Assembly (NCBI GenBank): GCA_905339275.1
Contig: CAJPFK010000001.1
Location: 682,001 to 746,000, forward strand
Direction: 5' to 3'
From: Methylophilaceae bacterium
GTDB taxonomy: Bacteria; Pseudomonadota; Gammaproteobacteria; Burkholderiales; Methylophilaceae
Length of the DNA: 64,000 bases
A program made the position numbers and the translations under genes. This document shows, piece after piece, positions 7,709-14,905 of this stretch. The notes under the pieces are model-generated. The model saw only the letters and a list, made by a program, of their open reading frames with translations, had not been told where the DNA came from and ran no database searches. The first letter of the stretch is position 1; every line of letters starts with the position of its first letter.

Positions 7709-8944
7709 CTAGCTTGAGCTCCCCGATCTTCTAGTTGCGTGAAGTATTGAGTCAAGAACGTTTCCTGGCATTGATGGCGCGCTGTCTTTATTTAGAAGCC
7801 CACTATCCGAGCGGCTGAACAACGCTTGAAGAATAATCCTTCTGGATTCTGCATCAACCTCAGTTTCGTGCCCCAGGGATAAATATAAGTAGGTGAGTTG
7901 TTCTCTCTCTTCGGCATCACGTTGAAGGTGAAATGAGCTGAATATCAATCGTGATAGCGCTCTGACAAGGAAAGCGATGAGTGAAAGAATGGAGGCGAAT
8001 AGAATTACGCCTTCAAGCGTACTAAGCTTAATTGGTAGGGACAGGCCGGTAAGCCAGGCAATGAAAAATAAACTGAGATAGGTCACTGAGCCAAGAGCAA
8101 CAAATATTAATGCAAGCGTCCATAACATGCCCTGCGTTTTGAATTTGCTCGCAGCCTGATTCCAGTAGCTTGCAGGGCTGTCAAAGCGTAGTTTTTCTTT
8201 ATACGTTTTTTCTAGCCTATCAATATTCTCATGCCAAGCTGCTAGGCGCTCGTGGAAGGTGTTTGACTGATAAATGGCGACCTCGTTTGCTCGATTAATA
8301 TTGGATTCTTGCCAGTCGTTTATTTCCTTGTGCTTGCCTTCTTTCCAAATGCTGATGCTACTTTGAAGGTCACTGGCTTCTACTAAGAGGTCGTCTCGTT
8401 TTTTTCGAAGATCCGACCTCAGTGCGTTGAAGGTTTCTCTCTCTGCATTCCTTCTCTTATAGATCTTTGAGTCATCTTGCATCAAGAATTCGTATGCAAG
8501 GATATTGCCACTAAAAGTTTCAATGTCATGGCCAGTAACAGATAACTTTTTGGTCATGCAGTTTAGAAAGCTCTCTGCCATCTTTGAGCTTTTGCGTATG
8601 AGTTCGATCCATACTGTAAGGAAGGGGTGGCCGCTGTAGAGCCAGTTGGCTGAATTCCTTCTAAAGTAGCTGTTATAGAGGCTGTCTATTTGTGCATGAA
8701 AGCTGTTTACATCCCAGCTAGGTGCCTCAGCTTTCCATGTTGCTACAACGTTTAAGGCATTTTCAAACTGATTATAAATTTGGAAATAACTAGGTAGATC
8801 TAAGCCTTCTTCTGCCAACATTTCATATTTATTTTTCCAAAAGTCCCGTTCTGTTCTAAAGAAGTTTTGCATCACCTCGAGCTGGTTAAATTCAAAAATC
8901 TTCCCTGAGGCGTCTGTCAAAGTCATCGTTTTGCTGAGTTCCAT
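7709..8944 (-). CDS. Membrane protein with coiled coil, DUF6161-like cargo gene
   Basis: 411 residues. A soluble, helix-rich N-terminal half includes a long charged segment (about 170-260) suited to a coiled coil. Two membrane helices follow (about 272-300 and 312-335), then a conserved-looking tail with LYLSLGHE, ILQALFSRSDSGLLNKDSAPSMPG. That tail and the twin helices fit my memory of DUF6161 proteins, whose function is unknown. The gene lies on the opposite strand, 16 bp after the relaxase stop, between the mob and trb genes, and is visibly more AT-rich than they are. This suggests separate acquisition, possibly as a defence gene. ATG at 8944 has AAGGGA upstream. The domain name is tentative. 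Confidence 0.6.
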   Translation of the reverse strand: MELSKTMTLTDASGKIFEFNQLEVMQNFFRTERDFWKNKYEMLAEEGLDLPSYFQIYNQFENALNVVATWKAEAPSWDVNSFHAQIDSLYNSYFRRNSANWLYSGHPFLTVWIELIRKSSKMAESFLNCMTKKLSVTGHDIETFSGNILAYEFLMQDDSKIYKRRNAERETFNALRSDLRKKRDDLLVEASDLQSSISIWKEGKHKEINDWQESNINRANEVAIYQSNTFHERLAAWHENIDRLEKTYKEKLRFDSPASYWNQAASKFKTQGMLWTLALIFVALGSVTYLSLFFIAWLTGLSLPIKLSTLEGVILFASILSLIAFLVRALSRLIFSSFHLQRDAEEREQLTYLYLSLGHETEVDAESRRIILQALFSRSDSGLLNKDSAPSMPGNVLDSILHATRRSGSSS

Positions 8945-9093
8945 GCTCAATCCCTTGCTTTCTTATTTTTGATTGTTAGTAGATCCAACCTAACTATCTT
9001 GTTTTTGAGGTCCAGGGTAAATCTCTGATCAGATAACCCCATAAAACCCGTGTTATTTGAGCATACATAAACCATTTTAATTTGTAAAAATTT

Positions 9094-9129
9094 AAGCATC
9101 CTCAAGAACTTATTTGAGGGTGCTTTTTT
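9094..9129 (+). terminator. Probable intrinsic terminator
   Basis: AAGCATCCTC (9094-9103) pairs with GAGGGTGCTT (9116-9125), with one G-U pair, followed by TTTTTT to 9129. No plus-strand gene immediately precedes it. It may shield the trb genes from read-through out of the relaxase operon. The 8945-9093 stretch before it shows no convincing gene. Confidence 0.6.
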
Positions 9130-9155
9130 ATTTTGAACCACATGAAAGGCAGGTT

Positions 9156-9410
9156 ATGGATCTCGACAGGTATGACGTTTTCATCGATAAAACTGGGACT
9201 CAAGCACTCCTCGATCTGCGGACGGTGAATGCCTGGCTCAGCAAGAAACTCGAAACAGAGGCGGAGCGGGCACTGCACCAACGTGTTGAGCAGCTGCTTG
9301 AAGAATTGACCAGCCAAATGCAGCGGCTGATGACTGTGGTCACCAGGAAAATCCTGGAAGCTGAAAATGCTGCGGCCGCAGAGAAAGGCGGCACCAATGA
9401 AGCAGCCTAG
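9156..9410 (+). CDS. Small helical protein of unknown function in the trb segment
   Basis: 84 residues, predicted almost wholly helical, with heptad-like spacing of leucines from LLDLRTVNAWLSKKL to RKILEAE and an alanine-rich tail. No family recognised. ATG at 9156 is preferred over an upstream in-frame ATG at 9114, which lies inside the terminator hairpin; AAAGGCAGG precedes 9156. It overlaps the next gene by 14 bases and begins a four-gene run ending in trbJ and trbL, so it probably belongs to the transfer operon. Confidence 0.6.
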   Translation: MDLDRYDVFIDKTGTQALLDLRTVNAWLSKKLETEAERALHQRVEQLLEELTSQMQRLMTVVTRKILEAENAAAAEKGGTNEAA

Positions 9411-9705
9411 TGTGGAAGCGATTAGGGAGCGCTATGGGTTCCTCGACGATGGTGCCGGGCAAGTCCATGACGCCATCCACAAAATCGACGCGGTTTTAAC
9501 CGGCCCCATGATGGATGCCTTAGTTAAGAGTCCGATCTCAGAATACTACCAGCGGACCAGCTGGGAGCATCTGATGGACGCATATGGAAAGTTTCTGAAT
9601 TCCGTCCACGTGGCGCTCGATTTGTGTCACGTGCAGTACCACCGAGAATTGCGTGAGGCCGAGGCGATAGAAGAGATTGAGATTGAAAAAGGAGAAAAAG
9701 CATGA
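9397..9705 (+). CDS. Small protein of unknown function in the trb segment
   Basis: 102 residues, mostly helical and acidic toward the C-terminus (EAEAIEEIEIEKGEKA). No signal peptide, membrane helix or known motif is visible. The start at 9397 lies inside the preceding gene, and the stop overlaps the trbJ start by 4 bases (ATGA), so it is translationally coupled on both sides. It is likely a component or regulator of the transfer segment; nothing more specific can be said. Confidence 0.6.
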   Translation: MKQPSVEAIRERYGFLDDGAGQVHDAIHKIDAVLTGPMMDALVKSPISEYYQRTSWEHLMDAYGKFLNSVHVALDLCHVQYHRELREAEAIEEIEIEKGEKA

Positions 9706-10466
9706 AATTCACCACATTAATCATGGCTATTTTATTACTGGCTGGCTGCCAGGATGCGGATGCCGCCAAAGTGGTAAAGGATCCGTGGAATTTGGCCAAG
9801 AATGCCGCGACTGCCGCGCAGCAGGCGCGGCAGACAGCCTTGCAGACAAGCCAGCTTCAGACTCAAGTGAATCAATATTCGACGATGCTGAGAAACATCC
9901 AGCGGCTGCCTGATCCAGCGTTGAGCCATGCAGTTCTTGGCCGCGTGCCGACCAGCGTTGCTGACGCTCAGGGCGGCGCACTTGATTTGATCCAGCGTTA
10001 CAGCCAGGCGAGTCGGGCGCTGATGACCCTTTCTAATGATTACACAAAGATTGACGACACCGTTAAAACGTTGATGCGTGTTTCTGCCAACTCAAATCTT
10101 GATTACGAAAAAATTCTGGAGAGCGAAGTCGCCATGCGGCAGCTCGGACGGCAGTCGGAAACGCGGTTCTTGGAGCTATTCGCCGGGATTGGGCAGGACA
10201 TCGAACATAACAAAACTCGTGCAGACCTAATCATTAAGCAATTGCCAAAGAATGACGGGTTGATGCAAGCGGTTTCGACGATCAATGTCCAGAACGCTTT
10301 GCTCAGTGACCAGCTGGGGCAGCTGATCGCCACAACCAATGCCAGAAATGTGCGCGACACCCGGAAAGAAATCGAGCAGATGGATGCTGAGGAGCGCGAC
10401 AGGCTGAAACGCGAACGCTGGGAGCGGGCCAAGGCCGAGCACCGCAAAATGATTGGACTTGACTGA
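9702..10466 (+). CDS. trbJ: TrbJ/VirB5-like mating-pair protein, probable lipoprotein
   Basis: 254 residues. The N-terminus MKFTTLIMAILLLAGC is a lipoprotein signal with lipobox LAGC (Cys16). Next comes the segment DPWNLAKNAATAAQQARQTA and QVNQYSTMLRNIQRLPDP, the pattern seen at the N-terminus of TrbJ proteins in IncP-type systems, then long helices. TrbJ/VirB5 proteins sit at the pilus tip or cell surface and aid contact with recipients. It is directly followed by trbL with a one-base overlap. Finding it without the rest of a trb operon is unusual. The family call is fairly secure; function in this reduced context is inferred. Confidence 0.8.
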   Translation: MKFTTLIMAILLLAGCQDADAAKVVKDPWNLAKNAATAAQQARQTALQTSQLQTQVNQYSTMLRNIQRLPDPALSHAVLGRVPTSVADAQGGALDLIQRYSQASRALMTLSNDYTKIDDTVKTLMRVSANSNLDYEKILESEVAMRQLGRQSETRFLELFAGIGQDIEHNKTRADLIIKQLPKNDGLMQAVSTINVQNALLSDQLGQLIATTNARNVRDTRKEIEQMDAEERDRLKRERWERAKAEHRKMIGLD

Positions 10467-11416
10467 TGGCCGGCATTCAACAGTTCGACCAAGCCGCGAG
10501 CCAGATACTGGCCGAGGCCGGCCAGTATCTGGCTGAGAAGAGCGGGGTGATCCAGGGGTATGGGCACGACCTTTTTCTGGCCCTTGGGGCGCTGGCTTTT
10601 GCTTGGATGGGCATTAGGCTCATCCTTGAAGCCGGTGAGCTGACCAGCATCATGGGCGGCCTGATCAGGACGATTCTCCTGGCCGGGATCGTGTACTGGC
10701 TGGTCAGTGCTGGTTATAGCATCGTCTTTGTCGATGGCATAGCTGGCAGTCTCGATCAGATCGCCAATACTCTGCTGCCTGGCGGCTCGATGAGCGGAAC
10801 GCTAAGCGAATCGCTTTCGGCGTTCTACCGGGCGGGAACGGCGACCATGGAATTGACGAATGATTTTGCCGCTGGCGAAAGCTGGAATCCGCTAAACATT
10901 ATGGGAAAAATCTACTCCAGCTTGGCTCAAGTCGGGGCCTTGTTCTTGTCTGGGCTGCTGTTGCTGCTGGCCGGTGGCGTGTTTTTTATCGTTGCCATGG
11001 CCTCTCAGTTTATGGTCACCATTGCGATCATTTTGGGTCCGGTTTTCATTCCATGGTTATTGCTACCTGCGGCGACCTTCGTTTTTGACGGATGGCTCCG
11101 CTTCCTGATCAGCGCTGCCTTATGGAAAGTCTTGGCCGCGATCATCGTTGGCATTACCAGCGGTGTTTTTCAGAGCCTCGCCAGCAAGGCCGAGGCAGCC
11201 GCTAAGGCTGGGTCAAGCGCGAACTATGGCGAAGTCATGCTGGCGAGCTTTGTCGCCGGTCTGACCGCGCTACTTGCGGCGTATTTGCTACTGCAAATCC
11301 CATCAATTGCAGCTGCATTAGCCGGCGGCGGCACTGGCGTTTATAGCGCACGAATCCCTCGACGCGCCGGCAAGGTGGGCCAACAACCAACCAAACCAGA
11401 GCAACCCAAAAAATAA
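10466..11416 (+). CDS. trbL: TrbL/VirB6-like inner-membrane channel protein
   Basis: 316 residues with five to six membrane helices (for example LFLALGALAFAWMGIRLIL, LLSGLLLLLAGGVFFIVAMASQFMV, IILGPVFIPWLLLP and a late LLAAYLLLQI), the topology of TrbL/VirB6. These proteins form part of the inner-membrane channel that passes DNA in type IV secretion. It starts on the last base of the trbJ stop. The C-terminal tail is basic and proline-rich (PRRAGKVGQQPTKPEQPKK). The usual TrbL is longer (about 450-520), so this is a compact version. None of the ATPase or core-complex genes accompany it. Confidence 0.82.
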   Translation: MAGIQQFDQAASQILAEAGQYLAEKSGVIQGYGHDLFLALGALAFAWMGIRLILEAGELTSIMGGLIRTILLAGIVYWLVSAGYSIVFVDGIAGSLDQIANTLLPGGSMSGTLSESLSAFYRAGTATMELTNDFAAGESWNPLNIMGKIYSSLAQVGALFLSGLLLLLAGGVFFIVAMASQFMVTIAIILGPVFIPWLLLPAATFVFDGWLRFLISAALWKVLAAIIVGITSGVFQSLASKAEAAAKAGSSANYGEVMLASFVAGLTALLAAYLLLQIPSIAAALAGGGTGVYSARIPRRAGKVGQQPTKPEQPKK

Positions 11417-11444
11417 CCAAACCAAACTTTTGAAAGGAAACATC

Positions 11445-11690
11445 ATGACTTCACAAAAACCAAAAAATCTCGCTATCGCATACCTTCTACTAATGGTTTT
11501 GCCGGGCTTGAATCGGCTGTATCTCGGCGCACCCCAGTGGTGGATCTTCCTGGCCATTATCTTCGCCCAGTTCATTTTCATTCTAGCTGGCTGGACACCG
11601 CTGTTCTGGGCGGCAGCTGTGGCGTACATCTGCCTATTTTTCTTCGACACCCTGCGCATGCCGGAATGGCACCGGAATGCCAACAGCTAG
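11445..11690 (+). CDS. Small two-helix membrane protein, TM2-domain-like
   Basis: 81 residues with two or three hydrophobic segments (IAYLLLMVLPGLNRLYLGAPQWWIFLAIIFAQFIFILAG and WAAAVAYICLFFFDTLR). The PGLNRLYLG turn resembles the glycine/aromatic turn of TM2-domain proteins. ATG at 11445 has AAAGGA seven bases upstream. It follows trbL by 28 bp and probably shares its transcript. Role unknown; it may stabilise the TrbL channel. It is followed by a perfect 11-bp hairpin. Confidence 0.6.
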   Translation: MTSQKPKNLAIAYLLLMVLPGLNRLYLGAPQWWIFLAIIFAQFIFILAGWTPLFWAAAVAYICLFFFDTLRMPEWHRNANS

Positions 11691-11701
11691 CTCCAAAATG
11701 A

Positions 11702-11727
11702 ATTCAGCCGCCACAAGGCGGCTGAAT
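11702..11727. repeat. Perfect 11-bp hairpin after the trb segment
   Basis: ATTCAGCCGCC and GGCGGCTGAAT surround ACAA. The stem is strong, but GCTTCGGG rather than a T-run follows, so it may be a transcript-stabilising hairpin or a factor-dependent terminator. Confidence 0.6.
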
Positions 11728-11884
11728 GCTTCGGGAACATTAGAGCTTCCCAGTGCCAGCTTCGCACGCACCGGGAAGGGAAATGCAATCGGTGATGCCA
11801 CGGCAAAGCCATGGCATCGCTTTAACCCCATTTTGCGCGGGCATAGCCCCGCGGGTTGGTGTCGAAAGCCGTGCGTGTGGTCGT

Positions 11885-12131
11885 CCTTTCCGTCTGTATC
11901 TGCTCTTCAAAGCCGCCCAAGGCGTCCAGCCGGCACGGCGGGTTAAAGGCGCAAGTCATCGCGCCAGCCGGGGAATGAACGAGGAATCCGTCACCAGGCA
12001 AAAGCGGCCCGGTGCCACCTCATTAAGTCCCCGTCTGTCACGCTGCCTTGCAACCCGCCTAAAAGCGTGTGCCGTCTGGCCGCTCACGGGTGAGGCGGCT
12101 CCGAAGAGCAGAAATTCAACAGACGGAAAGG
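11885..12131 (+). ncRNA. Long structured leader upstream of ardC
   Basis: The 448 bp between the hairpin and ardC contain no credible gene. CCTTTCCGTCTGT (11885-11897) is the exact reverse complement of ACAGACGGAAAGG (12119-12131), closing a 247-nt domain. The right arm includes the AAAGG ribosome site of ardC, so pairing would hide it. CCGTCTG recurs at about 12034 and 12070, which could offer alternative pairings. It may be a regulatory RNA controlling ardC; no family is assigned. Confidence 0.45.
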
Positions 12132-12138
12132 AACAATC

Positions 12139-12975
12139 ATGACCACACACACAATCAACACCAACAAACCCGCAGGGAGTTCCCCCTGCACCCCCGAGGC
12201 TCACCAAAGAGCAGATTTTGCAGGGCTTTTGGAGCAGGCGTTGAATGTGCCGGGCATTGCAAACAAAGCCTACAGGGCATTTCACAACTTCAGCATCGGC
12301 AATCAAATGTTAGCAGCACAGCAGCTGATGGAGCGCGGTCTGGGTTTGTCACCGTTGGCAAGCTTCAGGGCATGGCAGGACAAGGGGCGCATGGTGAAGA
12401 AGGGTCAGAAGGCAATCAGCCTCTATATGCCGGTGACCATCAAGAAAGCTGTTATCGATGAGGAAACGGGCGAGATCACAGAAGCTGGATTCCGCAAGTT
12501 CATTATGCGGCCGCATTGGTTCAGCCTGGAGCAGACGAAAGGTGAAGATTATTCCGAGGAAATTGCAGCACCCCTCTGGAATTCTGAAAAAGCCATGCTA
12601 GAACTGAATGTAGGTGAGGAAGAGTTTTCGCATCTGAATGGGAACGTGCTGGGCTATGCAAAGGGCAGAACGATCGCCGTCAATAGCATGAACCCACTGA
12701 AACATAAAACGCGCTTCCATGAGCTTGCACACGTTGTTCTAGGCCACACCAATGACGTTGAAATGACAGATGCGCCAGAACTGAGCCGGAACCTGATGGA
12801 AGTTGAAGCTGAAAGCGTTGCCTACCTTCTGGTGTCCATTCTGGACATGCCAGGGCAGGCAGAAAGCCGGCACTACATTCAAGGCTGGCTCGATGGCGAA
12901 ACGCTTCCAGAGCCGAGCGCGAAGCGGATTTTTAGCGCGGCTGACAAGATTTTGAAGGCTGGAATTGTTAATTAA
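12139..12975 (+). CDS. ardC: ArdC-like antirestriction protein (ssDNA-binding plus metalloprotease-like)
   Basis: 278 residues. The N-terminal half (about 20-130) matches the ArdC-type ssDNA-binding domain, with NMLAAQQLMERGLGLSPLASFRAWQDKGRMVKKGQK. The C-terminal half has a zincin motif HELAH at 194-198 with a further His203 and downstream acidic residues (EVEAESVAYLL). ArdC proteins protect incoming single-stranded plasmid DNA from host restriction and bind DNA in the recipient. It belongs to the establishment set of the element. Its ribosome site lies in a predicted stem (12119-12131), suggesting translational control. Confidence 0.88.
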   Translation: MTTHTINTNKPAGSSPCTPEAHQRADFAGLLEQALNVPGIANKAYRAFHNFSIGNQMLAAQQLMERGLGLSPLASFRAWQDKGRMVKKGQKAISLYMPVTIKKAVIDEETGEITEAGFRKFIMRPHWFSLEQTKGEDYSEEIAAPLWNSEKAMLELNVGEEEFSHLNGNVLGYAKGRTIAVNSMNPLKHKTRFHELAHVVLGHTNDVEMTDAPELSRNLMEVEAESVAYLLVSILDMPGQAESRHYIQGWLDGETLPEPSAKRIFSAADKILKAGIVN

Positions 12976-13000
12976 TTTTTCGATAAGAAGGAGAAATGAA

Positions 13001-13234
13001 ATGAGCGGTTTTATTACAGGCTTTGTATTTGGGGTAGGGCACACCGAGCAGCACTATCTGATGAGTAAAAATGGACGTAAATATGCGACCACATTCACCC
13101 GCGACAGATCCAAGGCCTTGCGCTTCAACAATGAGGAAGAAGCGCGGGCAGTGATGGAGAGAAAGCTGGATGCCGCTGGACGTGGTGTCGCCGCCGGGTA
13201 CTTTTACTTGTCGTTTGTCGAGTCAGTTGAGTGA
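13001..13234 (+). CDS. Small protein of unknown function downstream of ardC
   Basis: 77 residues, no signal peptide. It has a KALRFNNEEEARAVMERKL segment followed by YFYLSFVE, a small alpha/beta pattern seen in many plasmid accessory proteins of unknown role. ATG at 13001 follows an excellent ribosome site in the sequence AAGGAGAAATGAA, which recurs exactly before the small gene at 13469. It is probably cotranscribed with ardC (25 bp apart). Confidence 0.6.
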   Translation: MSGFITGFVFGVGHTEQHYLMSKNGRKYATTFTRDRSKALRFNNEEEARAVMERKLDAAGRGVAAGYFYLSFVESVE

Positions 13235-13239
13235 GGCGA

Positions 13240-13455
13240 ATGGAAATGAAAATTGACCTCATCAAAACCAGCGCAGGGATGGCTGTCTGGTCACATTGGG
13301 ATAAGGCGCATTCAGTCCATTTCTTCACTGTGCCATTACACACCCCGCAAGAGGTGATCGCCCTGTGTCTGGATGCATATCATGAAGGCCAGGCTGTGCT
13401 GTTGGGCAAGCAGCGCGATCGGGTTGAGTATCAGTTCATTTATGTAGAAATATAA
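13240..13455 (+). CDS. Small protein of unknown function in the ardC operon
   Basis: 71 residues (MEMKIDLIKTSAGMAVWSHWDKAHSV...). It is mixed strand and helix with no recognisable motif, and cytoplasmic by appearance. GAGG precedes the two possible starts at 13240 and 13246; 13240 is given. It follows the previous stop by 5 bp, so it is almost certainly cotranscribed. Nothing indicates function beyond membership of the element's establishment region. Confidence 0.5.
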   Translation: MEMKIDLIKTSAGMAVWSHWDKAHSVHFFTVPLHTPQEVIALCLDAYHEGQAVLLGKQRDRVEYQFIYVEI

Positions 13456-13468
13456 AAGGAGAAATGAA

Positions 13469-13633
13469 ATGAACATTGCTGAAATTGCCAACCAAGCTCC
13501 GCTCGATGCGGATGAGATCCGCCGAGCAGCTGCTCGATCTCCACGCCTGGCCAGCATGATCAAGACAGCTCAAACGATGGGACTGGAGTTTGAGGTGGTC
13601 GAAGTGACTTATGAAATTGAGGAGGAAGAATAA
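13469..13633 (+). CDS. 54-residue acidic small protein
   Basis: A short ORF translating to MNIAEIANQAPLDADEIRRA, continuing to a very acidic end (YEIEEEE). It is preceded by AAGGAGAAATGAA, the same 13 bases as before the gene at 13001, then ATG, so translation is likely despite the small size. The stop overlaps the start of the next small gene (TAATG). The helical, charged composition recalls small anti-host or regulatory proteins on mobile elements; no family is recognised. Confidence 0.55.
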   Translation: MNIAEIANQAPLDADEIRRAAARSPRLASMIKTAQTMGLEFEVVEVTYEIEEEE

Positions 13634-13830
13634 TGTGGCGAGCATTTACCAGGGCATTCACGTATGGCTTTGCCGGCCGGATCGGCTGGGATCTGGCCGG
13701 CTGGCTGGGCAAGTGGATAAAGCGGATTCTTGTCGCCGGCGCGATCATGGCCGGCGTCCAGTGTTCGGGCTACGTTCCTGATGATATCAAGCAGGAGCAG
13801 GTACGGAGCGAGTTGCGTGAGGCGTCTTGA
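13633..13830 (+). CDS. Small membrane-associated protein, start coupled to the 54-residue gene
   Basis: 65 residues. A basic N-terminus leads to an amphipathic or hydrophobic stretch (GFAGRIGWDLAGWLGKWIKRILVAGAIMAGVQCSGY) that could associate with the membrane. It starts on the last base of the preceding stop codon. A 25-bp stretch of its coding sequence (13646-13670) is repeated with one change at 16118-16142, on the far side of the restriction-modification genes. Its original 3' part may therefore have been altered when those genes arrived. Confidence 0.5.
   Translation: MWRAFTRAFTYGFAGRIGWDLAGWLGKWIKRILVAGAIMAGVQCSGYVPDDIKQEQVRSELREAS
13646..13670 (+). repeat. 25-bp direct repeat flanking the restriction-modification genes, left copy
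   Basis: The stretch beginning ttaccagggcattcacgta matches 16118-16142 at 24 of 25 bases in the same orientation. The two copies bracket the methyltransferase and endonuclease genes, as expected if that pair entered by recombination or duplication at this sequence. Confidence 0.7.
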
Positions 13831-13882
13831 CAACCTAGCAGGCATCGGGCTTAATTGCGTGAATGTTCACGGAGAAATTCAG

Positions 13883-14905
13883 ATGGATGCAACAGCACTA
13901 GAGAGACAAAATAGGCGCATTAAGAGGCTAAGAGCACAAGGCGTTACACGATCCACTGTGCTCGTGCATGAAGAGTGTCGCCCTGTTCTCGATAGCCTGC
14001 GACCACATTTTTTGAATCCTCAAAAGGTAGAAACTTTGACCGCGCTGGTTGAGAAACTGCACAGCAAGGTCAAGCCAACAAATGTGGCACAGGTTAGACA
14101 TCTTAGCCCATTTCGTTATCCAGGCGGAAAAACTTGGCTTGTGCCTGAAGTTAGGCAATGGCTGAAATCTGCTTATCAGCGCCCTTCAGTTTTTGTTGAG
14201 CCTTTTGCTGGCGGGGCTATTGCAGGCCTAAGTGTAGCTGCTGAAGGCCTTGCGGATAAAGTTTTCTTGTGTGAGCTGGATGATGATGTAGCAGCTGTAT
14301 GGGAGACCATTTTTCACGGAACTGAAGATGATGTTGAACAGTTGACGAAGAAAATCATTTCCTTTGAAGTGACGTTGGAGAATGTTCGGGCGGTGCTCGA
14401 TGGGAACCCAAGAACAACAAGCAATAGGGCCTTCAGAACCATTATTAAGAACCGTATGCAGCGCGGCGGTATTATGGCTGCGGGTGCTGGGCTCGTAAAA
14501 TCTGGTGAAGCTGGACGTGGGTTAAACTCACGTTGGTATCCGGAAACCCTGGCCACTCGAATTAAAGTGTTACGGCAGATCAAAGACGGAATCGTTTTTA
14601 AGCACGGCGATGCTCTGGATTCTGTGCGCTTGTATGCGAAAGATCCAAATGCCTTCTTTTTTGTAGATCCACCATATACGGCCGGCGGAAAAAAGGCGGG
14701 TTCAAGATTGTATACGTTCAACGAAGTTGATCATGAAGGCCTCTTTAAGTTAATGGCCAGTGTTCAGGGGTCAGTCATGATGACTTATGATGACTCCTCA
14801 GAAGTCAGAGAAATGGCGGGTCGTTATGGATTTCGTATCGAGCTGGTGCCAATGAAAAACACACATCATGCCATTATCAATGAGCTACTTATTTTGAAGC
14901 CTTAA
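13883..14905 (+). CDS. D12-class DNA adenine N6-methyltransferase (Dam family)
   Basis: 340 residues. Transfers a methyl group from S-adenosylmethionine to adenine N6 in DNA. The catalytic motif is DPPY (262-265), and the cofactor loop is FVEPFAGG (104-111), preceded by the class-typical PFRYPGGKTWL. The order SAM motif, target domain, DPPY is that of Dam/M.DpnII-type enzymes. About 85 extra residues precede the PGGK motif. ATG at 13883 has GGAGA upstream; an upstream in-frame extension is not used because it overlaps the previous small gene. It is convergent with the NotI-like gene and their 3' ends overlap by 17 bp. This pairing suggests a restriction-modification system. Confidence 0.9.
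   Translation: MDATALERQNRRIKRLRAQGVTRSTVLVHEECRPVLDSLRPHFLNPQKVETLTALVEKLHSKVKPTNVAQVRHLSPFRYPGGKTWLVPEVRQWLKSAYQRPSVFVEPFAGGAIAGLSVAAEGLADKVFLCELDDDVAAVWETIFHGTEDDVEQLTKKIISFEVTLENVRAVLDGNPRTTSNRAFRTIIKNRMQRGGIMAAGAGLVKSGEAGRGLNSRWYPETLATRIKVLRQIKDGIVFKHGDALDSVRLYAKDPNAFFFVDPPYTAGGKKAGSRLYTFNEVDHEGLFKLMASVQGSVMMTYDDSSEVREMAGRYGFRIELVPMKNTHHAIINELLILKP

Noticed and set aside
8947..9141. 64-codon minus-strand frame upstream of the DUF6161-like gene
   Set aside because: It runs through the terminator hairpin at 9094-9129, lacks a ribosome site and has no family-like features.
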